Shown: one piece after another, positions 21,792 to 35,095 of the stretch
Layout of the letters: the number at the start of each line of letters is the position of its first letter
How positions within the stretch are numbered: the stretch's first letter is position 1
Assembly (NCBI RefSeq): GCF_029227915.1
Contig: NC_079875.1
Span: 22,561,001-22,625,000 of the forward strand
Length of the DNA stretch: 64,000 nt
Origin: Hydractinia symbiolongicarpus
Lineage: Eukaryota > Cnidaria > Hydrozoa > Anthoathecata > Hydractiniidae
Direction of reading: 5' to 3'
Made by a program: the position numbers and the translations under genes
The notes under the pieces: generated by a model
What the model was told of the DNA's origin: nothing
Database searches by the model: none
The model's input: only the letters and a program-made list of their open reading frames with translations

Positions 21792-23204
21792 TATTATAAA
21801 AAACTTAGTTAGTTAGTTAGTTTTCTTTGTCTTTGTCTTGCTATTCTCCTAGTTTTCAGAATCATTATCGCAAAATATTTCTATTGTTATTATCAACTTC
21901 TTAGCATGCGCAACATGTGGCAATGTTAATTTTATAACAAACTTTAGCAGAAACACTCTTTCATAATAAAAATTAGTCGTACAAAAAAATAATGACCTGA
22001 AGATAAATCGTGCGTGATCGTGCGCTTTGATTAAAAAATTAAAAAAATGTCTTGCATGACTGTTGATGTACCCTCCTCCTCAATGCTTTTTCCCTTTTTG
22101 ATGTGCCGTATTCTCTCATATCAAAAAGGCAAAAAAAACCCTGGGGGCGAGGATGCCTGTTGATTTACTCATTGGGAACTCTCCCATGGCCGCTTGACCT
22201 GAAAGTAATTGATACAGCGACTGTTGTGCTTAATGTTGTGAGTCTGACTATGTATCTCACATCAAAACTGTAAAAAAAGAAGAAAGAATACCAGCGATTT
22301 CAAACATATGCAAATTGCGTTCGCATATGAATAACAAATAACAAAACCGGGACGGGTACAGCAAGGAGTCAGATTTCCCAGCTTTTTTCGCTTTTTTCGC
22401 CACATACCGTATTTAGTCTATTATTTTCACATCTCCACTTGCCTAACCTTTCTCAAGTATCATCTAGGGACAGAATAAACAACAATAGTGTAGTAGCAAT
22501 GGCATATCTATCGTTTTAGATATCTTTCGTTTTTGATTGCTAAAAGTTACTCAGGATTTAATTGATAATACAAAAATTCGTTACAATAATATACTCAGGC
22601 GTGGTCCTAGCGAAGGCTTCACCCTTTTTCTAGCGGGTTGGCCTTGTGCCCTAGATGAAAACCTGTCTCACCCCTGCTCTAAAATGGGAGGGCTGATACA
22701 GTTTTTTGACAGGACGAAAACCGTGGGTTGCTCACACAGTGTCACAAATAAATTTAATAACTATTTAATACACCTTTCCTGAGACTTATTCTTTTGATGT
22801 GCCGCAACTCTTTTTCTATTGAGTTTTATGAAAAACGGACAACAGATTTGAATTCCTTATCAAAAATGTCATAAACAAAGAAAATTTAGAAACAATGCAG
22901 CAAGTAAACAACCTGCTATTCTAATTTAAAGATTTGTGGCATGTCCAACCTCTTTTTAAAAACGAGGCAGGACATGGTAACTTGAGCATTAAGAAGACTT
23001 TAACAGTGAGATATATCTCCTCAAAATAGCACTTTCTGTTGGCGTATCAAGTACTTTTACACATAAATTAAACAAACTATGCTGAATTCAAATATGGTAT
23101 TCATATTTTACGAAAAAAGTATGACTCATGGTCTCGGGAAAGGTGTATTTAAATATACATTTATATCTTGAAGTGTCTTTCTTCCTCCCAGTTTATTTTG
23201 CAAT
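21792..23204. other. Non-coding stretch
   Basis: AT-rich. It includes a dispersed-motif copy, CCTGGGGGCGAGGATG, at about 22138. A GC-richer block at about 22590-22760 ends in an A/T-rich tail (ACAAATAAATTTAATAA) and could be an unrecognised SINE, but I see no clear A and B boxes. Confidence 0.35.
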
Positions 23205-24313
23205 GTTATCAGGGGCGGATCTAGGATTTTTTTCTGGTTAGGCAAAATTTCATAGATTTTTTGGCAAAGTAATGTCAAGGGTTGTGGTGTTGTACGAGGT
23301 AAATCGGCCGTTTTGTGTTTTTGCTGTAAAAGGAACTAAAATTTTCCCAAAAGTAAGGTTTTTAGTTATTAAGAATCCTTCTAGATTAGAAACGAAAGTT
23401 TCTTTATAGCCAAACAAATAACAGTAACCCCCGTAGTTTTACCACTTTATCCTTGTTAAAACATGCGGATGGAAAATGCGTCTGGTTAGCAAATTCGATT
23501 TGAAACAGGGTTAGCGTTTCCATAATTTCTTTGAATCACATATTGGTATTAAGTATCTTAGCATCTTTTTTCGTTTTGCGCACATAATACGAGTACAAGT
23601 AATAAGTTGGGGATTTGCTTCATTTCAAAACATGCAATAAGTCTAATAACTAACAATACAACAAAAAATTACATTACAAGACAATTTTAGGAATAGATAG
23701 TCAACAGTAGTGCAACGTAGAAATATTGTTTGGAAAATTATAGTCTGTGGTAACAACCTGCAAATGCACAAAGAAAACCAGCATATAAAAGAATGAAAGA
23801 TTTCCAGTTAAACTTACAGTGTAAGATCGCAACATATAATAAACGTGTACAAAAAGTATATAGTAATCACCTCTTCATGAAGTTAATACAGTTTAGCATT
23901 AGGGTTACTGGTGTAGTTTTGCACCAATTTCTATTAAGCATTAATTTTAATGCTATGAAATTCCCACAAGAGAAAGGCAGTTTATTAAGCCAGAAAAGAG
24001 TTAGAAATTAGAAAAATAACATCAAAACATTTAAGATGTCTCATATTATTTACCCTTACATGTCCCTGTCAACTATGTTTAAAAAATATTTTAATACTGT
24101 AAAATCTTTAAGAAAGTTTTAGTAACTATAAGCCAATTATGAAGATTCTCATATAAAAAGCAACATATATACAAATCCTACTCATATCCATAAGTTGACA
24201 TGACATTTTGTTAGTTTACAGTCTGTAACAGAACGTTTTTTAACATGCAATTCTTGTTTCGATCTGTATATGTTTTACGTGAAAATCATTTCTATGATTT
24301 ACTTGAATATTCA

Positions 24314-24664
24314 CAAGTTATTTTGATTGATTTTTTTCACCAACTTTGTGGATTATACCAGATATATATCCATTGTTTACAGTTTTCCAATATTATAAGG
24401 ATTCAGAACAAATCTTCTGTGTTATTTACTTGAATATTCATCATAGGTACCAGGGTGACATCAAAATACAAGTTATTTTGATTGATTTTTTTCACCTTCT
24501 TAGTTCCTCTTATGAAACACAACTTTGTGGATTATACCAGATATATATCCATTGTTTACAGTTTTCCAATATTATAAGGATTAACAAATCTGTGTTCTTT
24601 TAATTGATGGTGATTTTCATTGTCAGAAGAATATTCATCTTAGGTACCAGGGTGACATCAAAAT
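24314..24664. repeat. Imperfect tandem duplication, about 155 and 196 bp
   Basis: Both units contain CAAGTTATTTTGATTGATTT, GGATTATACCAGATATATAT and GGTACCAGGGTGACATCAAA. The second unit has extra bases at two places. It lies inside the hAT-like element, and the short frames across it are by-products. Confidence 0.85.
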
Positions 24665-25916
24665 ATCTTATCCTAAAACAAAATTATATCAATGTATTGC
24701 TCAGCAAGATGAGAATAAGAAATATTATAAAACAAACTTGGACTATTCTTAGATTAGGTATTGCTTCATTCTTTTGTTTTTAGCAATATTATTACAATTA
24801 AAAGTAACATGGGAAAGTCAAAGAGATCTTCTCGTGTTCTTAAAAGTTTTAAAATGAGCAGTGGGATGTTGCATATAAAATGCACTGTTTAAAAGTTCCC
24901 ACAAAGTCAAAGTTCTTAGGGACAATCACAATAAAAAAGTATATGCTAAGCGTATAAATTTGGCGGTGGGACGAGGTAGAATCCTTTGACGTTTAATTAT
25001 ATCTCATACTGTATACATCGATTTCTTAGAGAACAGAAAGAATTAATAACTTTTAGTGTCTACCTGCTTAGCAGGGACACATGGATGAGTGCTTATGGTT
25101 TCAAGGACTGACAACATTCAAAGATTACCTTTTCTGATTTGATGTTTAGGGGAGGGAAAGGGGATCTGCAGATCTATTAACATTTAGCTTGGACTTTTGC
25201 GTTCATGAAAGAGCTGTCCCTTAGTTATCTTACAAGAATGTATTCTCTCCCAAACAGAAACAAAGATACACAGTTGCATAAACGGCTACACGAAGCCTAC
25301 ACGAAGCCAGTGACCCTTAAGACGTTAAAGAAAAAAAACTAACAATATTCCAACTAATACACATACAGGTAGCTAGTAATACTCTATACCGAATTTAACA
25401 TACACATCAAAACATCTTTCGACCGCCAAGACAGTGTTTACATAAATTGCCTCCGTTAGCTATCTCGTTTGGCATTGGGCTTTTATGTTTTTAAACAATG
25501 CATTTGATCAAGGCCAAGTTAAAACCTTTTGTTTTGATAAGAAAAAGATTTAAATTACACGTTTTGTAAGAACATCTGGTGGTTTACCACTTTTAAGAAT
25601 AGTTCTTGACACAAAAGTGCCTAAAATTCAGGAGCAGCTAAAACTAAAATATTTCAAGTATTACTGAATTTATTGTCTCTTGCAGAGGAAGATAAAGGTT
25701 TGGTTTGAGACAACAACACGGCACACGTGGCCAAAATACTTCTCTCCAGCATTTCCAATCCTTTCAATATCTGAAAAGGTTTCCAAATTCAAAACTTCTT
25801 TATTTAACTTAGGTGGCATACAATTGCTTTAATATTCTAGACATTTGAAGTGCTCCCTGCAATTGGACCTGATCCAGGTAAACCATGTTGAAAAAGAAAC
25901 ATCCACTCCATGTAAC

Positions 25917-26097
25917 CGTACCCGTGGTCGTTTTAGGCGTTTAAACTTTAAAACCCACGGACGTTTTAGGCGTTTTTTCTTCACATTCCAGAATTTCATT
26001 CATTGGAACTTGGAAACCCGCGGACGTTTTAGGCGTTTTTTCTTCCATCTGTGATTTTCATTCATTCGGAACTTTAAAACCCGCGGACGTTTTAGGC
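25917..26097. repeat. Four copies of a GC-rich 19-bp motif at about 36-65 bp spacing
   Basis: CCCGTGGTCGTTTTAGGCG and its variants CCCACGGACGTTTTAGGCG and CCCGCGGACGTTTTAGGCG recur four times, with ATTCATTC-containing spacers. They are near the right end of the hAT-like element, where subterminal repeats often bind transposase (inference). Confidence 0.8.
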
Positions 26098-26327
26098 GAA
26101 TAGACATTTTGCCTAAGATCGCCCCGGGTTTGCTTATTTGAGTAAAATAAAACACGCACGCCGCGCATCGTCTTAGTCGAAATCGGCGGATGCCAAAAAT
26201 AAATTGATAAAAATAATTTAGTTTTTTTTATAGATTATTCTATCTATAGAGAATTTTTTTTCTAGTTCACAAAACTAGGCTTAGGCAATTGCCTAGGCTG
26301 CCTAACCCTAGATCCGCCCCTGGTTAT

Positions 26328-27478
26328 TTTAATTGGCGTCAGTTCCAATTTTAATAGTGTTCATGCTTCGAGGCTCGTTACTGCGTGCTGATACGACTTT
26401 AGTTGCTCTCTTGATGACAGTAAAGTATAATCTTTTCAATTTGGTCCCATGGCGATTTGATGGAGTGCGTGAAAAAAAGAATGATAAACTGTGGTATGCA
26501 TCGTAACATTTCGTGATATACAATTATAGTTAAATTTCCCGTTAAATGAAAGCGATAAACATTCGCGCAGAGTCATTAAGAGCCTCGATTTCTGGCTATC
26601 TTCGATTGTAGGAAATCCTGCTTTCCCCCTCTCTAGTAAATCTACCTTTTTGAGGGGTTTGAAGATAATCTAATAATCGCGCATGCGGGACTGCTGTAAT
26701 TTCTATTTAATATACAAGTGACTACGTTCACTAATATTTTCGCCGCATAGAAGTGAAAGTAGCATTTATTTTTGAATGTATATGTTGTAAACCAAGTTGA
26801 ATATTAAATCTGGTTGCATAAAAATACAGCTTGATTTAAACGAATCGGCGACACCACACTTCATTCACTCGCTTCGTCGAGTTTAAAATGGCGGAACAAA
26901 AGTGATCATCGTCTGTTCAGGACCTGACTTAGTACTACTAAAAACAATACCTCATTTAATAATCGTTCTGATTTTATCAGAATAAAGAATTTATTTGTTG
27001 CAACATTGAAGAAACGTTTCAAAAGAAAGAAAGAAATTCATTGCTGCAAACTTTTCTAGCGGCACCGTGTATGCGTTGATGGATGAAGGGTACTAGGTGA
27101 ATTGTCCCCTGTTTATTTGCTCCTTGGAAGATTACTCTAGAGCTGGAGTTTCGTTAGCGTAAAGAGTTTATTTTTCTTTACTGACTAAAAAATAGTAATT
27201 TTCATTTTTTATTTCATTTTCAATTTCAAAAATTTTGAAATATAATTTTTTACACGATCCTAAAATCTTCGTTTAAAAAGTTGTTCCATAGACGTGGTCT
27301 TCTTTTAGATATAGCGAAACTCTAGTTTGCCTTTCTTCCCCAGCCATTGGTTTAAAAGTTTTATTTTGATAAAATTTGTCCGAAATATTTGACTCGAATA
27401 TCCTAGAATTAGTCTGAAAATTATTTTGGTGAGCTTTTTCGATGGACAGTCTTATCAACTCGCGGAGAGTACACATTA
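26328..27478. other. Non-coding stretch
   Basis: No supported gene. An ATGGCGGAACAAAAG at about 26887 is preceded by GC-rich sequence and looks promoter-like, but the frame stops after five codons and no consensus donor follows. Confidence 0.35.
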
Positions 27479-27540
27479 TTACCGACTTTCATACAGCACA
27501 GTCTGGGCACGAGTAAAGCGCTTGTAGGGACAAATTTTTC
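27479..27540. repeat. Left arm of a 62-bp inverted repeat
   Basis: Starts ATTACCGACTTTCATACAGC. It is the reverse complement of 37264-37325 with about two mismatches and brackets the LINE/BEL complex. Confidence 0.85.
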
Positions 27541-27980
27541 ATAATGGTAGCGCAACAAGAAGAAAAGAACAACAACATTAACAGAAAATTGAACTTGTGG
27601 CTTACCCATTGAGGTATAAAAGAACTTTTATGCCTCCCTGCTTTACTATTATAACACTCAAATTAAAGGAGAGTATTCTTTAATGGTTTATGGACACAAA
27701 ATTTAAGGTTATTAAATGACTAGAAGGTTAGCCTAGCTAAAAGTCAATTGTCCAACGTGTTAAACCAGAAAGAAATGTTATTGTTGGCACCACATTGCTA
27801 ATTTTTATTGCTACCTTTAAAAAGTATTGTCCCCAATAGTTACTACCATTATACTTCAAAACAAAGCAAGTGCAGTTAGCTAACTAGCTAGGTAAATAGC
27901 TGCCGAAGGGTGTGGTGAAAGGTGTAGTTTAAGCCAGTTAGCTTTAGTTAGACTGGTAATAGGATTGTCACTTTTCTGTC

Positions 27981-29090
27981 AGACTCAGTGAGGAAGATAA
28001 AGATGAGTTTTATGATGAGGTAATAGCAGCCACATCAAAGTTTGGAGACACTGAACTTGTCATGGTGGGCGGCGACTTTAATGGTCATGTTGGGAAGTCA
28101 TCTGAAGGTTATAGAGGTGTGGATGGAGGCTATGGATTTGGGAGCAGAAATAAGGAAGGGGAGAGATTGCTTGAGTTTGGAATGGCAACAGACATGGTGG
28201 TTTGCAACACATCATTCAGTAAGAGACAGAGTAGGCTGATAACATATGAGTCAGGGGGTTGTAAGACACAGATAGATTACTTCCTGGTTAGAAAGTCCGA
28301 CAAGAAAGTGGTGAAGGACGTGAAAGTTATATCGGGGAAGAGTGTGTTTCCCAGCATAGGTTGCTGGTTTGTGATATTATCCTGAAGAGTGTTAAAGAAG
28401 CCAAGAGAAAGTACAGGCCCCGTCGAAAAGTCTGGAAGCTGAAGGAAGAGATTGTAGCAAAACAATTTAGTGCAAAAGCTTCTGATGATACCTGTGGGTG
28501 GATGAAAGGACCAGCTAGACATAGACAGACCTGGTGGTGGAATAATGAGGTTGACCAGTGTATAAAGGAAAAGAGGAAACTTTGGAAAGAGTGAAAGTCA
28601 GGTGGTAGTAAAAATATTTACTTAGAAGCTAAGTGTCGCGCTCGTACAGCAGTGTATATGGCAAAATCAGAAGCAGAGAGAAACAGATTTGCAGATGTGT
28701 TAAGAAGGGAAGACCAGCGCAATGAGGTATTCAAGATAGCAAAGCAAATGAAGAAGACTAATCAAGATGTTGTAGGTGAGAAATTTATACGTAATGATGA
28801 AGGTGTTTTGGCTAGCACAGAGGAGGAGAAAAGGGTAGAATTAGGGAAGAATTATTATCAGAGGCTGCTTAACACTGAGTTTGATTGGGATAAGGATAAT
28901 TTGTCTGATGATGATGTTGTAGAAAGGCCAGCTATGCAGATCAAGACAGAATGGGTAGTGGAGGCTATTAGGAAATTGAAGATTGGCAAGGCTGCAGGAG
29001 TATTGTTGCAGAGATGTTAAAAGCATCTGGATATATTGGAGTTGATCTTATTACAAGTCTTGCTAACTAGATTATAAAGGATGGTGCTAT
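27981..29090 (+). pseudogene. LINE copy 1, 5' part: endonuclease C-terminus and linker to RT, broken
   Basis: From at least 27981 the frame reads an APE-type endonuclease end: VMVGGDFNGHVGKSSEG, then SGGCKTQIDYFLVRKS. A one-base loss near 28335 shifts frame relative to copy 2 (56074-58508). The linker continues in another frame to AIRKLKIGKAAG, the start of the RT domain. It also has a stop at about 28591 and a deletion relative to copy 2 (about 87 nt near 28475). LINE sequence stops abruptly at 29090, where BEL/Pao sequence begins, and resumes at 35862. Not functional. Confidence 0.85.
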
Positions 29091-30624
29091 AACAATGTCG
29101 CCAACCCTAAAATTTCGTTCATTCTTTTGCCACTTCGTCCTTGGCTTAGACTAGTCACAAATTCTTTTCTCCATCTGTCCCAAAATTCGTTCGCCAAGTA
29201 TTGGACTCTTCTCCACTGTTTGCGACTATATAGATCAGGTCGTGAGAATGATCCAGGGGTGGCATTATCACCTTGCTCTTCATTGTAAGAAGTTGACTTG
29301 GGGATAATGGCTGCATACTGTTGACATCATTTAGTGTTTCAACAGTCAAAGGTCTGGAATTAACAATTGCTTCAGCCTCAGTCATCAAGGTAATTAGTGA
29401 TTCTTCATTGAGAGAAACTGCGTGAGTCTTTAAAAGTGCGGTCAATATGGATCTTACTGAACGTATTTGTCGTTCCCATACTCCCCCCATATGGCTAGCT
29501 GCTGGAGGATTTTTCTTCCAAATTATCCACTCTGTACCATGGTTAGATAAAAAATTTTGGACACGTTTTTGATCCATTTCTTCAAATGCTTTGCGTAGTT
29601 CTGACTGAGCTCCAACAAAATTTGATCCATTATCAGAAATCATGGTTCTAATGTTTCCTCTTCTGGCAATAACACGTCTTAATGCGAGTATAAATGAATC
29701 TGTGTCCATTGATGATGTTATTTCAATATGGATAGCACGACTACTAAGACATGTAAACATTGCTCCATACCTTTTTAATTCATTCCTCCTAACCTTGATT
29801 ACAAAGAGACCAAACATATCAACTCCACAATACGTAAATGGCGGCTCCGATTGTAATCCCTCTTTTGGTAAATTGCCCATTAACTGATTACCAACCTTAC
29901 CTCTTAAGCTACGGCATGTAACGCATTTGTTAATAAGAGAACGTACAACTGTGTTGGCTCCTATTACCCAAAATCCATTTCCACGAAGTTCATTTAAGGT
30001 CATTCCTCTTCCACTGTGAGCTACCTTTTCATGACACCAACGAACAATTAATTCTGTTATCTTCGAATTTTTTGGCAGAAGGATAGAATGGATTACGTTT
30101 TCGTCAAAATTTGCGTTTCTTAGCCTTCCACCAACACGTAATATTCCATGAGAATTAACAAATGGGTTTAATTTATATATGGTGCTGGATGAGATTAAAT
30201 TTGATTTCCTTTCCAGAGAATCGATTTCTGATGCAAAATATTTTTCTTGCAGTAAACTGATAATTTTAGATGCTGCATGTTCCATCATGTCGACACTAAG
30301 ATGTTTAAGATGTGGATAATCAACCTTTAACAATGATTGTTCTTGTCTCCGTTGCTCAACACGATATCGTAATATAAAGATGTATTTAAAAACATACGCT
30401 ACTACTCTTTTTGCTTTTTCCCAGCTTGATAAGCTGTTTTCAATTCTTGACAACACGTCATCCTGGATGGTATTCATGTTAACATGCACAGACTTCTTAA
30501 CTTCCGGATCATCTTCCGATATTTCTGCAGCAACATCAGGTTGTTTCCAAACATGTCTCGGCTGCCAAAGAAAGCTTGGACCATTAAACCAAATTTCTGC
30601 CTTGTCTTGATCAGCCCTTATTCC
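29091..30624 (-). pseudogene. BEL/Pao integrase region, truncated
   Basis: The longest piece (29155-30489) shows the H2C2-like HEKVAHSGRG...CVTCRSLRGK zinc motif, then catalytic core landmarks CGVDMFGLF, MISDNGSNFVGA and NPPAASHMGGVWERQIRSV. A frameshift near 29220 separates the C-terminal part, which continues as LANEFWDRWRKEF and then, after another shift, to VGDIVI at the LINE junction. Upstream, a stop at 30625 separates it from RNase H in the same frame. It would join element DNA to host DNA if intact; here it is broken. Confidence 0.85.
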
Positions 30625-31188
30625 TCAAGAAGCATAATCAGCTGGATTGTCTTTAGTGTTTACGTAATACCATTGATTAACATCTGAGTGATCTTTAATG
30701 ATTTGAATCCGATTTGCCACAAAAATTTTAAATCTCTTTTCTGAATTACAAATGTAACTCAGAACGACTTGACTATCCGTCCAGAAGAATTCATTATTTA
30801 TGGGATATGTTAATTCTTTCTTTATGACCTTGGACATCTTGATCGACAAAACAGCAGCGGTTAACTCCAAACGTGGTATTGATATAAACTCCTTTGGGGC
30901 CACTCTTGATTTTCCAGATACAAAGGCACAATGTATCCTCCCTCTTTCATTTTTTATCCTCAAATAAGACACCTGACCATAACCACTACTACATGCATCA
31001 GAAAAATGATGTAATTCAGACTTCACTATTTCTCCAAAATCTTTTGGATGGAAACATCGATTTATTTTGACATTTTCTAACTTTCTAACATTACTTATCC
31101 ACTTATGCCAATTCTCCACAACGTCTACTGGTACTCTGTCATCCCAACCAAAGTTGTCATAACACAGATGTTGGATTATTCTTCTACC
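30625..31188 (-). pseudogene. BEL/Pao RNase H region
   Basis: Reads HHFSDACSSGYGQVSYLR, PRLELTAAVLSIKMS, FFWTDSQVVLSYI and TKDNPADYAS, the usual RNase H landmarks of BEL/Pao pol, in the same frame as the integrase but closed by stops at 31189 and 30625. It would degrade the RNA strand during reverse transcription. Confidence 0.85.
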
Positions 31189-32464
31189 TCAAAGAATGAA
31201 CGGTCCAATAAATCCTAATGGATCATATATTGAACTTAGCATCGATAACATCCCTCTGCGTGTCATGGGCTTTTCACGAAATGTAACCTTGAACTCAAAA
31301 CAATCGTTTTCCAAATTCCACGAAATTCCAAGGGCTCTTTCCATAGTTGGGTCACTACAAGTGTTAATATCGAGTGGTAAAGATGAAATCTTCTTCTTGT
31401 CGTCTGGAAGACTTTCTAAAACGTTGGAATCATTACATACAAATTTCACAAGGTTAAATCCTCCTGCTTGACACATATTTAATACCTGCTTTATTAATTC
31501 AATCGCCACTTTTCTTTCCCTCACAGACTTTAATAAATCATCTACATAGAAGTTATTTCTTAGTAGATAATAGATCTATAAAGTCGGTTGCAGTTCGTTT
31601 AAGGGCATAATTACTGCAACTAGGGGATGATGCTGCTCCAAACACATGAACACTTATTTCATGGTCTACTGGATCTTGATTGATATCGTTTTGTGGCCAC
31701 CACAAATAACGATACATATTTCTATGCTTTTCAGAAACTCTCACTTGATAAAACATTTTTTCTATGTCTGCCATGAATGCAATTAATTCTTCTCTAAACC
31801 TCATCACAACTCCTACAAGTGGATTGGTTAGATCAGGTCCAGACATTAACATTTTGTTGATTGAAACCTCGTCAAACTCAGCCCCACAATCAAACACAAC
31901 TCGGATCTTGCCAGGTTTATTTTCATTATATACACCGTGGTGTGGGATATACCATGTTTTTCCTTCTGGAGGTGGATTATCCGATTGTTTCGCAAACCCA
32001 CTAGTTATCATGTCTTCCATGAATTTCTTGCAGTCTGTGAAAAACTTGTCATTTCTTTTGAAACGCCTTTTAAGTTGTTCTAACCTTCGTTCTGCTTGTT
32101 TGCGATTGTTTGGTAGAATAATTTCTGGGTCATTTAATGGTAATGGCAAGATATAGTGTCCATCTTCATACTTAGTCTCTTTTTTCATTAACTGCATGAA
32201 TTTGCGATCTTCAAACGAAATTTCCTCGGAATCTGGCTCATTCACCTTCAAGTCAGCAAGTTTTGGCTCTGTAAAATCATGAAGATACATTACGCAGAAT
32301 TTCTGCAATGTCGTGTATACTTTCTTTTGTGACGAAGCTAGTTGCTGATGATGATACGCTTTCAATGTTGCTAATAATAATGTTATGACAATTAATACTT
32401 CTGGCGCTACCATTTGACTGAATTGGTCCAAAAACACACCAACCAAGCTTAGTTCTAACGGCAT
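31189..32464 (-). pseudogene. BEL/Pao reverse transcriptase, frameshifted
   Basis: The N-terminal two-thirds (31553-32464) reads KTWYIPHHGVYNENKPGKIR, RVVFDCGAEFDEVSIN, FMADIEKMFYQVRV and FGAASSPSCSNYALKRTA. A frameshift at about 31555 moves the catalytic YVDDLL and the following RT thumb (GGFNLVKFVCND, SIYDPLGFIGPF) into another frame (31189-31550). Not functional. Confidence 0.88.
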
Positions 32465-33326
32465 ATGGTCCCCCCATCATACTAGGGATCAATTCTAGTG
32501 GTTCCAGAGCTTTCACACAATTTGCACCAATTAAAAGACCAACGTCCCCTGGAGTTTTTGAAATTTCGTCTGCAATATCATGCAAATAATTCCAACTTCA
32601 TATCTTTTTTGAAGTAATAATATCCTCAGAACTCATTGGGAGATCGTGCTTTGTGTACGACTTTGGTAACTTGATCCAACATTTTTCCAATTTTGGTATT
32701 GCTGTACAAACCTCCAGACCAGTCACTACCGAAGATGAAAACGTCCGATCGCCGTTCATCGTTTTAACCGTCACTGAAGTTTTTGGAGCATCAATATCAA
32801 GGGCACAAACCAAACTTTCTTTTACAAAGATCCCTTGACTGCAACAGTCCAGCATTGCAAAGGTTTGAATTTCTTTTCCAGTATATGTATGGCGGAGAAT
32901 AACAGGTACGACACACATACTGGTAGCATTGTAATTATTTTCGAAGCCAGTAGCAGAAGATATTAAAGGTTTCTGCTCGTCTTCTTCTTTTTCTTTATTT
33001 GACTTCTTCAGTTTGAAACCATGGAGTCCAGTAGGGTGGTTGCCATCACAGGTTTTACATTTTCTGCGCTTAGAACAAATTCTAACATAATGACTTTTAC
33101 TTATTGGCTCATAACATCCATAACAAAGTCTTTTCTCTGATAACAACTTGCTACGATCATCAACTGTTTTAGATGAGAATTTGTTGCATTCGTCTGGATC
33201 ATGGTTTCCGTCACATATCTGGTATTGATTCTTATCAGATGATTTATATCCTGAATTATTTTTATCTTTGGTACGAGTAAAATTACATTTTAGCTTTCTT
33301 CTGTTGTTCGAGCCATTTCCATACAC
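32277..33326 (-). pseudogene. BEL/Pao zinc-knuckle and aspartic protease region
   Basis: Two CxxC/H-type knuckles (CDGNHDPDECNKF, CYGCYEPISKSHYVRIC, CKTCDGNHPTGLHG) precede the protease core FAMLDCCSQGIFVKESL. The active-site triad reads D-C-C rather than the textbook D-S/T-G; a DxCSQ form occurs in some BEL/Pao proteases. One in-frame stop at 32598 splits it from the segment leading to RT. Confidence 0.75.
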
Positions 33327-34814
33327 GAAAACATAGGGTCACAAACTAGTGTAGCCTCCTCATCTATAAATCTTTCAAAATCTGCAAATACCGGTTCTTT
33401 TTCACACTTTCTCAAAGCGAACACTCTTCTATTCCATTTATCTCTCAAATACATGGGTAATTTGGTAAAGAGAAGACAAATGGTGTCTGGATTATCCAAT
33501 GCATTTCAAGATAATATTGAACACAGATTTTTGCATTTGACAAGAAAGTTATGGAACTTTCTGAAAGCGGATTTATCGCCAGACTTTACAGCAGGCCATA
33601 GTCTTATTTCTCTACGATATGCAGCAACAATAGCATATTGATCACCAAATTTTTCTTTAAGTAATTTTCTAGCAGTAACGTATCCAATGTCTGCGGGTAG
33701 ATGTATGCAATGCTGTATCAGATCTTTAGCATCCCCACTGGTAAATTTAATCAGCCTAATCAATCTTCCCCTGGCATCAAAAACATTCTTTTCGACTACT
33801 TCTTCAAACATTGAAATAAAATACGAGTAGTTTAATGGGTTACCGTTAAAAGCTTCCATATCCACTTCTGGAGCAGATTGTTGGCGTATCAAGCTGCAGA
33901 ACATGTCACTTATATTTCCTTTTTCGGGTAAAGGATTTGTCAGCATGAATAGTTCTATGAATATAATCCTTTGATTTTAACTTAACATGACTGGGTGGTA
34001 ACATGACAGATGCCTGAGATTCTCTTTCTAAATCTTCATATACTTTATTCCGCGCTAAGGATTTGGCTATTTCTGCTTCTAATTCCAACTGCTTGCTTCA
34101 GTGTTCTGCCTTCTGACGGTTTTCTAACAACGACGCTTCTGCCTTTAATTCGGCTAACCTGATTTTTTCCTGAATTGCCTTTTCTTTGGTTGATGATTGC
34201 GATCTACTTGATTTACTCGAACCTGATGAGTGCTTTGATAAACTTCTCCTATTGGATTTTTGAGAATTTTTCTCTAAAAGATTTTCAAATTCTGCTATCC
34301 AATTTTTTGACTTGTGTTTCAAAGCAAATACTTGCTCATCGATGTCTACAAAATAGTTAGCTTCGTCTATATCACTAGATGGATTTATCTGGCGATTTAA
34401 CTCACAATATGATGCATGGGTGTTTTCAAATAACTTCCAAACTTCATCAAGCTGATTCCACTGTTCAACAACTGTTTTATAATGACTATCTGTTAACATA
34501 AGTTCTCTGATCAATTCCATTAGTTTACATACTCTCCTGTGTAATTTCTGTCTTTTCTGATACAAAGTTTCTACTTGATGTTCCAAACCTTTCGGTGTGT
34601 ATGTCCTCTGTCTTTCGGAACGTCTAGTCTGCCTCTCCAGCATTGGTTTATTACTGATCTCTAGTCTGGTCATAACATCATCAACATCTTTATGGACCTG
34701 CACATCAACTTTATCTCCAATCATAACAGATGGCGTTAATACCGACTTTGCATTTTCAGCAACACCCTTGTTTTCTCCGCCTTCAGATTTAGCTTTCGGA
34801 GAATTCACTGACAT
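33290..34814 (-). pseudogene. BEL/Pao Gag region, broken
   Basis: Starts at ATG 34814 with a long charged, coiled-coil-like N-terminus that is Ser/Lys-rich at about residues 190-210. An in-frame TGA at 34098 is followed by a frameshift near 33930. Then comes the conserved Gag segment with FNGNPLNYSYFISMFEEVVE and KFTSGDAKDLIQHCIH, and another in-frame stop at 33506 before LPMYLRDKWNRRVF. Typical BEL/Pao Gag order, no longer translatable as one protein. Confidence 0.8.
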
Positions 34815-34864
34815 CCTTCAAAAAAAAGAACTAAGGTTATCCACTTCTAAACTGCAGAAATAAG

Positions 34865-35095
34865 TCAACCAAACAAACTTCAATAAACTCACAACCTCAA
34901 CAACAAAACAAGTTTCGCCAAACCCTCAACCTCAACAATAAAACAAACTCCACCAAACTTTTAACATCAACAACAAAACAAGCTTCACCAAACTCTCAAC
35001 AACAACAAAACAATTTCCCCAAACTCTCAACCACAACAAAATAATTTCACCAAACTCTCAACCTCAAACCAAATAAACTTCACTAATTCTAGCTG
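34865..35095. repeat. Degenerate repeats of about 40 bp upstream of Gag
   Basis: About five imperfect copies of ACTCTCAACCTCAACAACAA and TTCACCAAACT alternate. They lie in what should be the 5' leader of the BEL/Pao element. Confidence 0.7.

Larger units (their letters stand above)
23210..26322. mobile_element. hAT-like non-autonomous DNA transposon, 3.1 kb
   Basis: The left end CAGGGGCGGATCTAGG and right end CCTAGATCCGCCCCTG are inverted repeats of the type seen in many hAT elements. The direct flank GTTAT occurs on both sides (23205-23209 and 26323-26327), a putative 5-bp target duplication; hAT elements usually make 8 bp, but 5-bp subgroups are known. No transposase frame is present. The interior is AT-rich and holds two tandem-repeat blocks. 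Confidence 0.7.

Noticed and set aside
25845-26054. 69-codon frame with TRGRFRR repeats
   Set aside because: Translation of a GC-rich tandem motif inside a non-coding hAT-like element.
26887-26904. ATGGCGGAACAAAAG as a first coding exon
   Set aside because: It stops after five codons and no consensus donor lies in frame.
29642-32838. Plus-strand frames of 60-130 codons in the BEL/Pao region
   Set aside because: Antisense shadows of pol and Gag on the minus strand.
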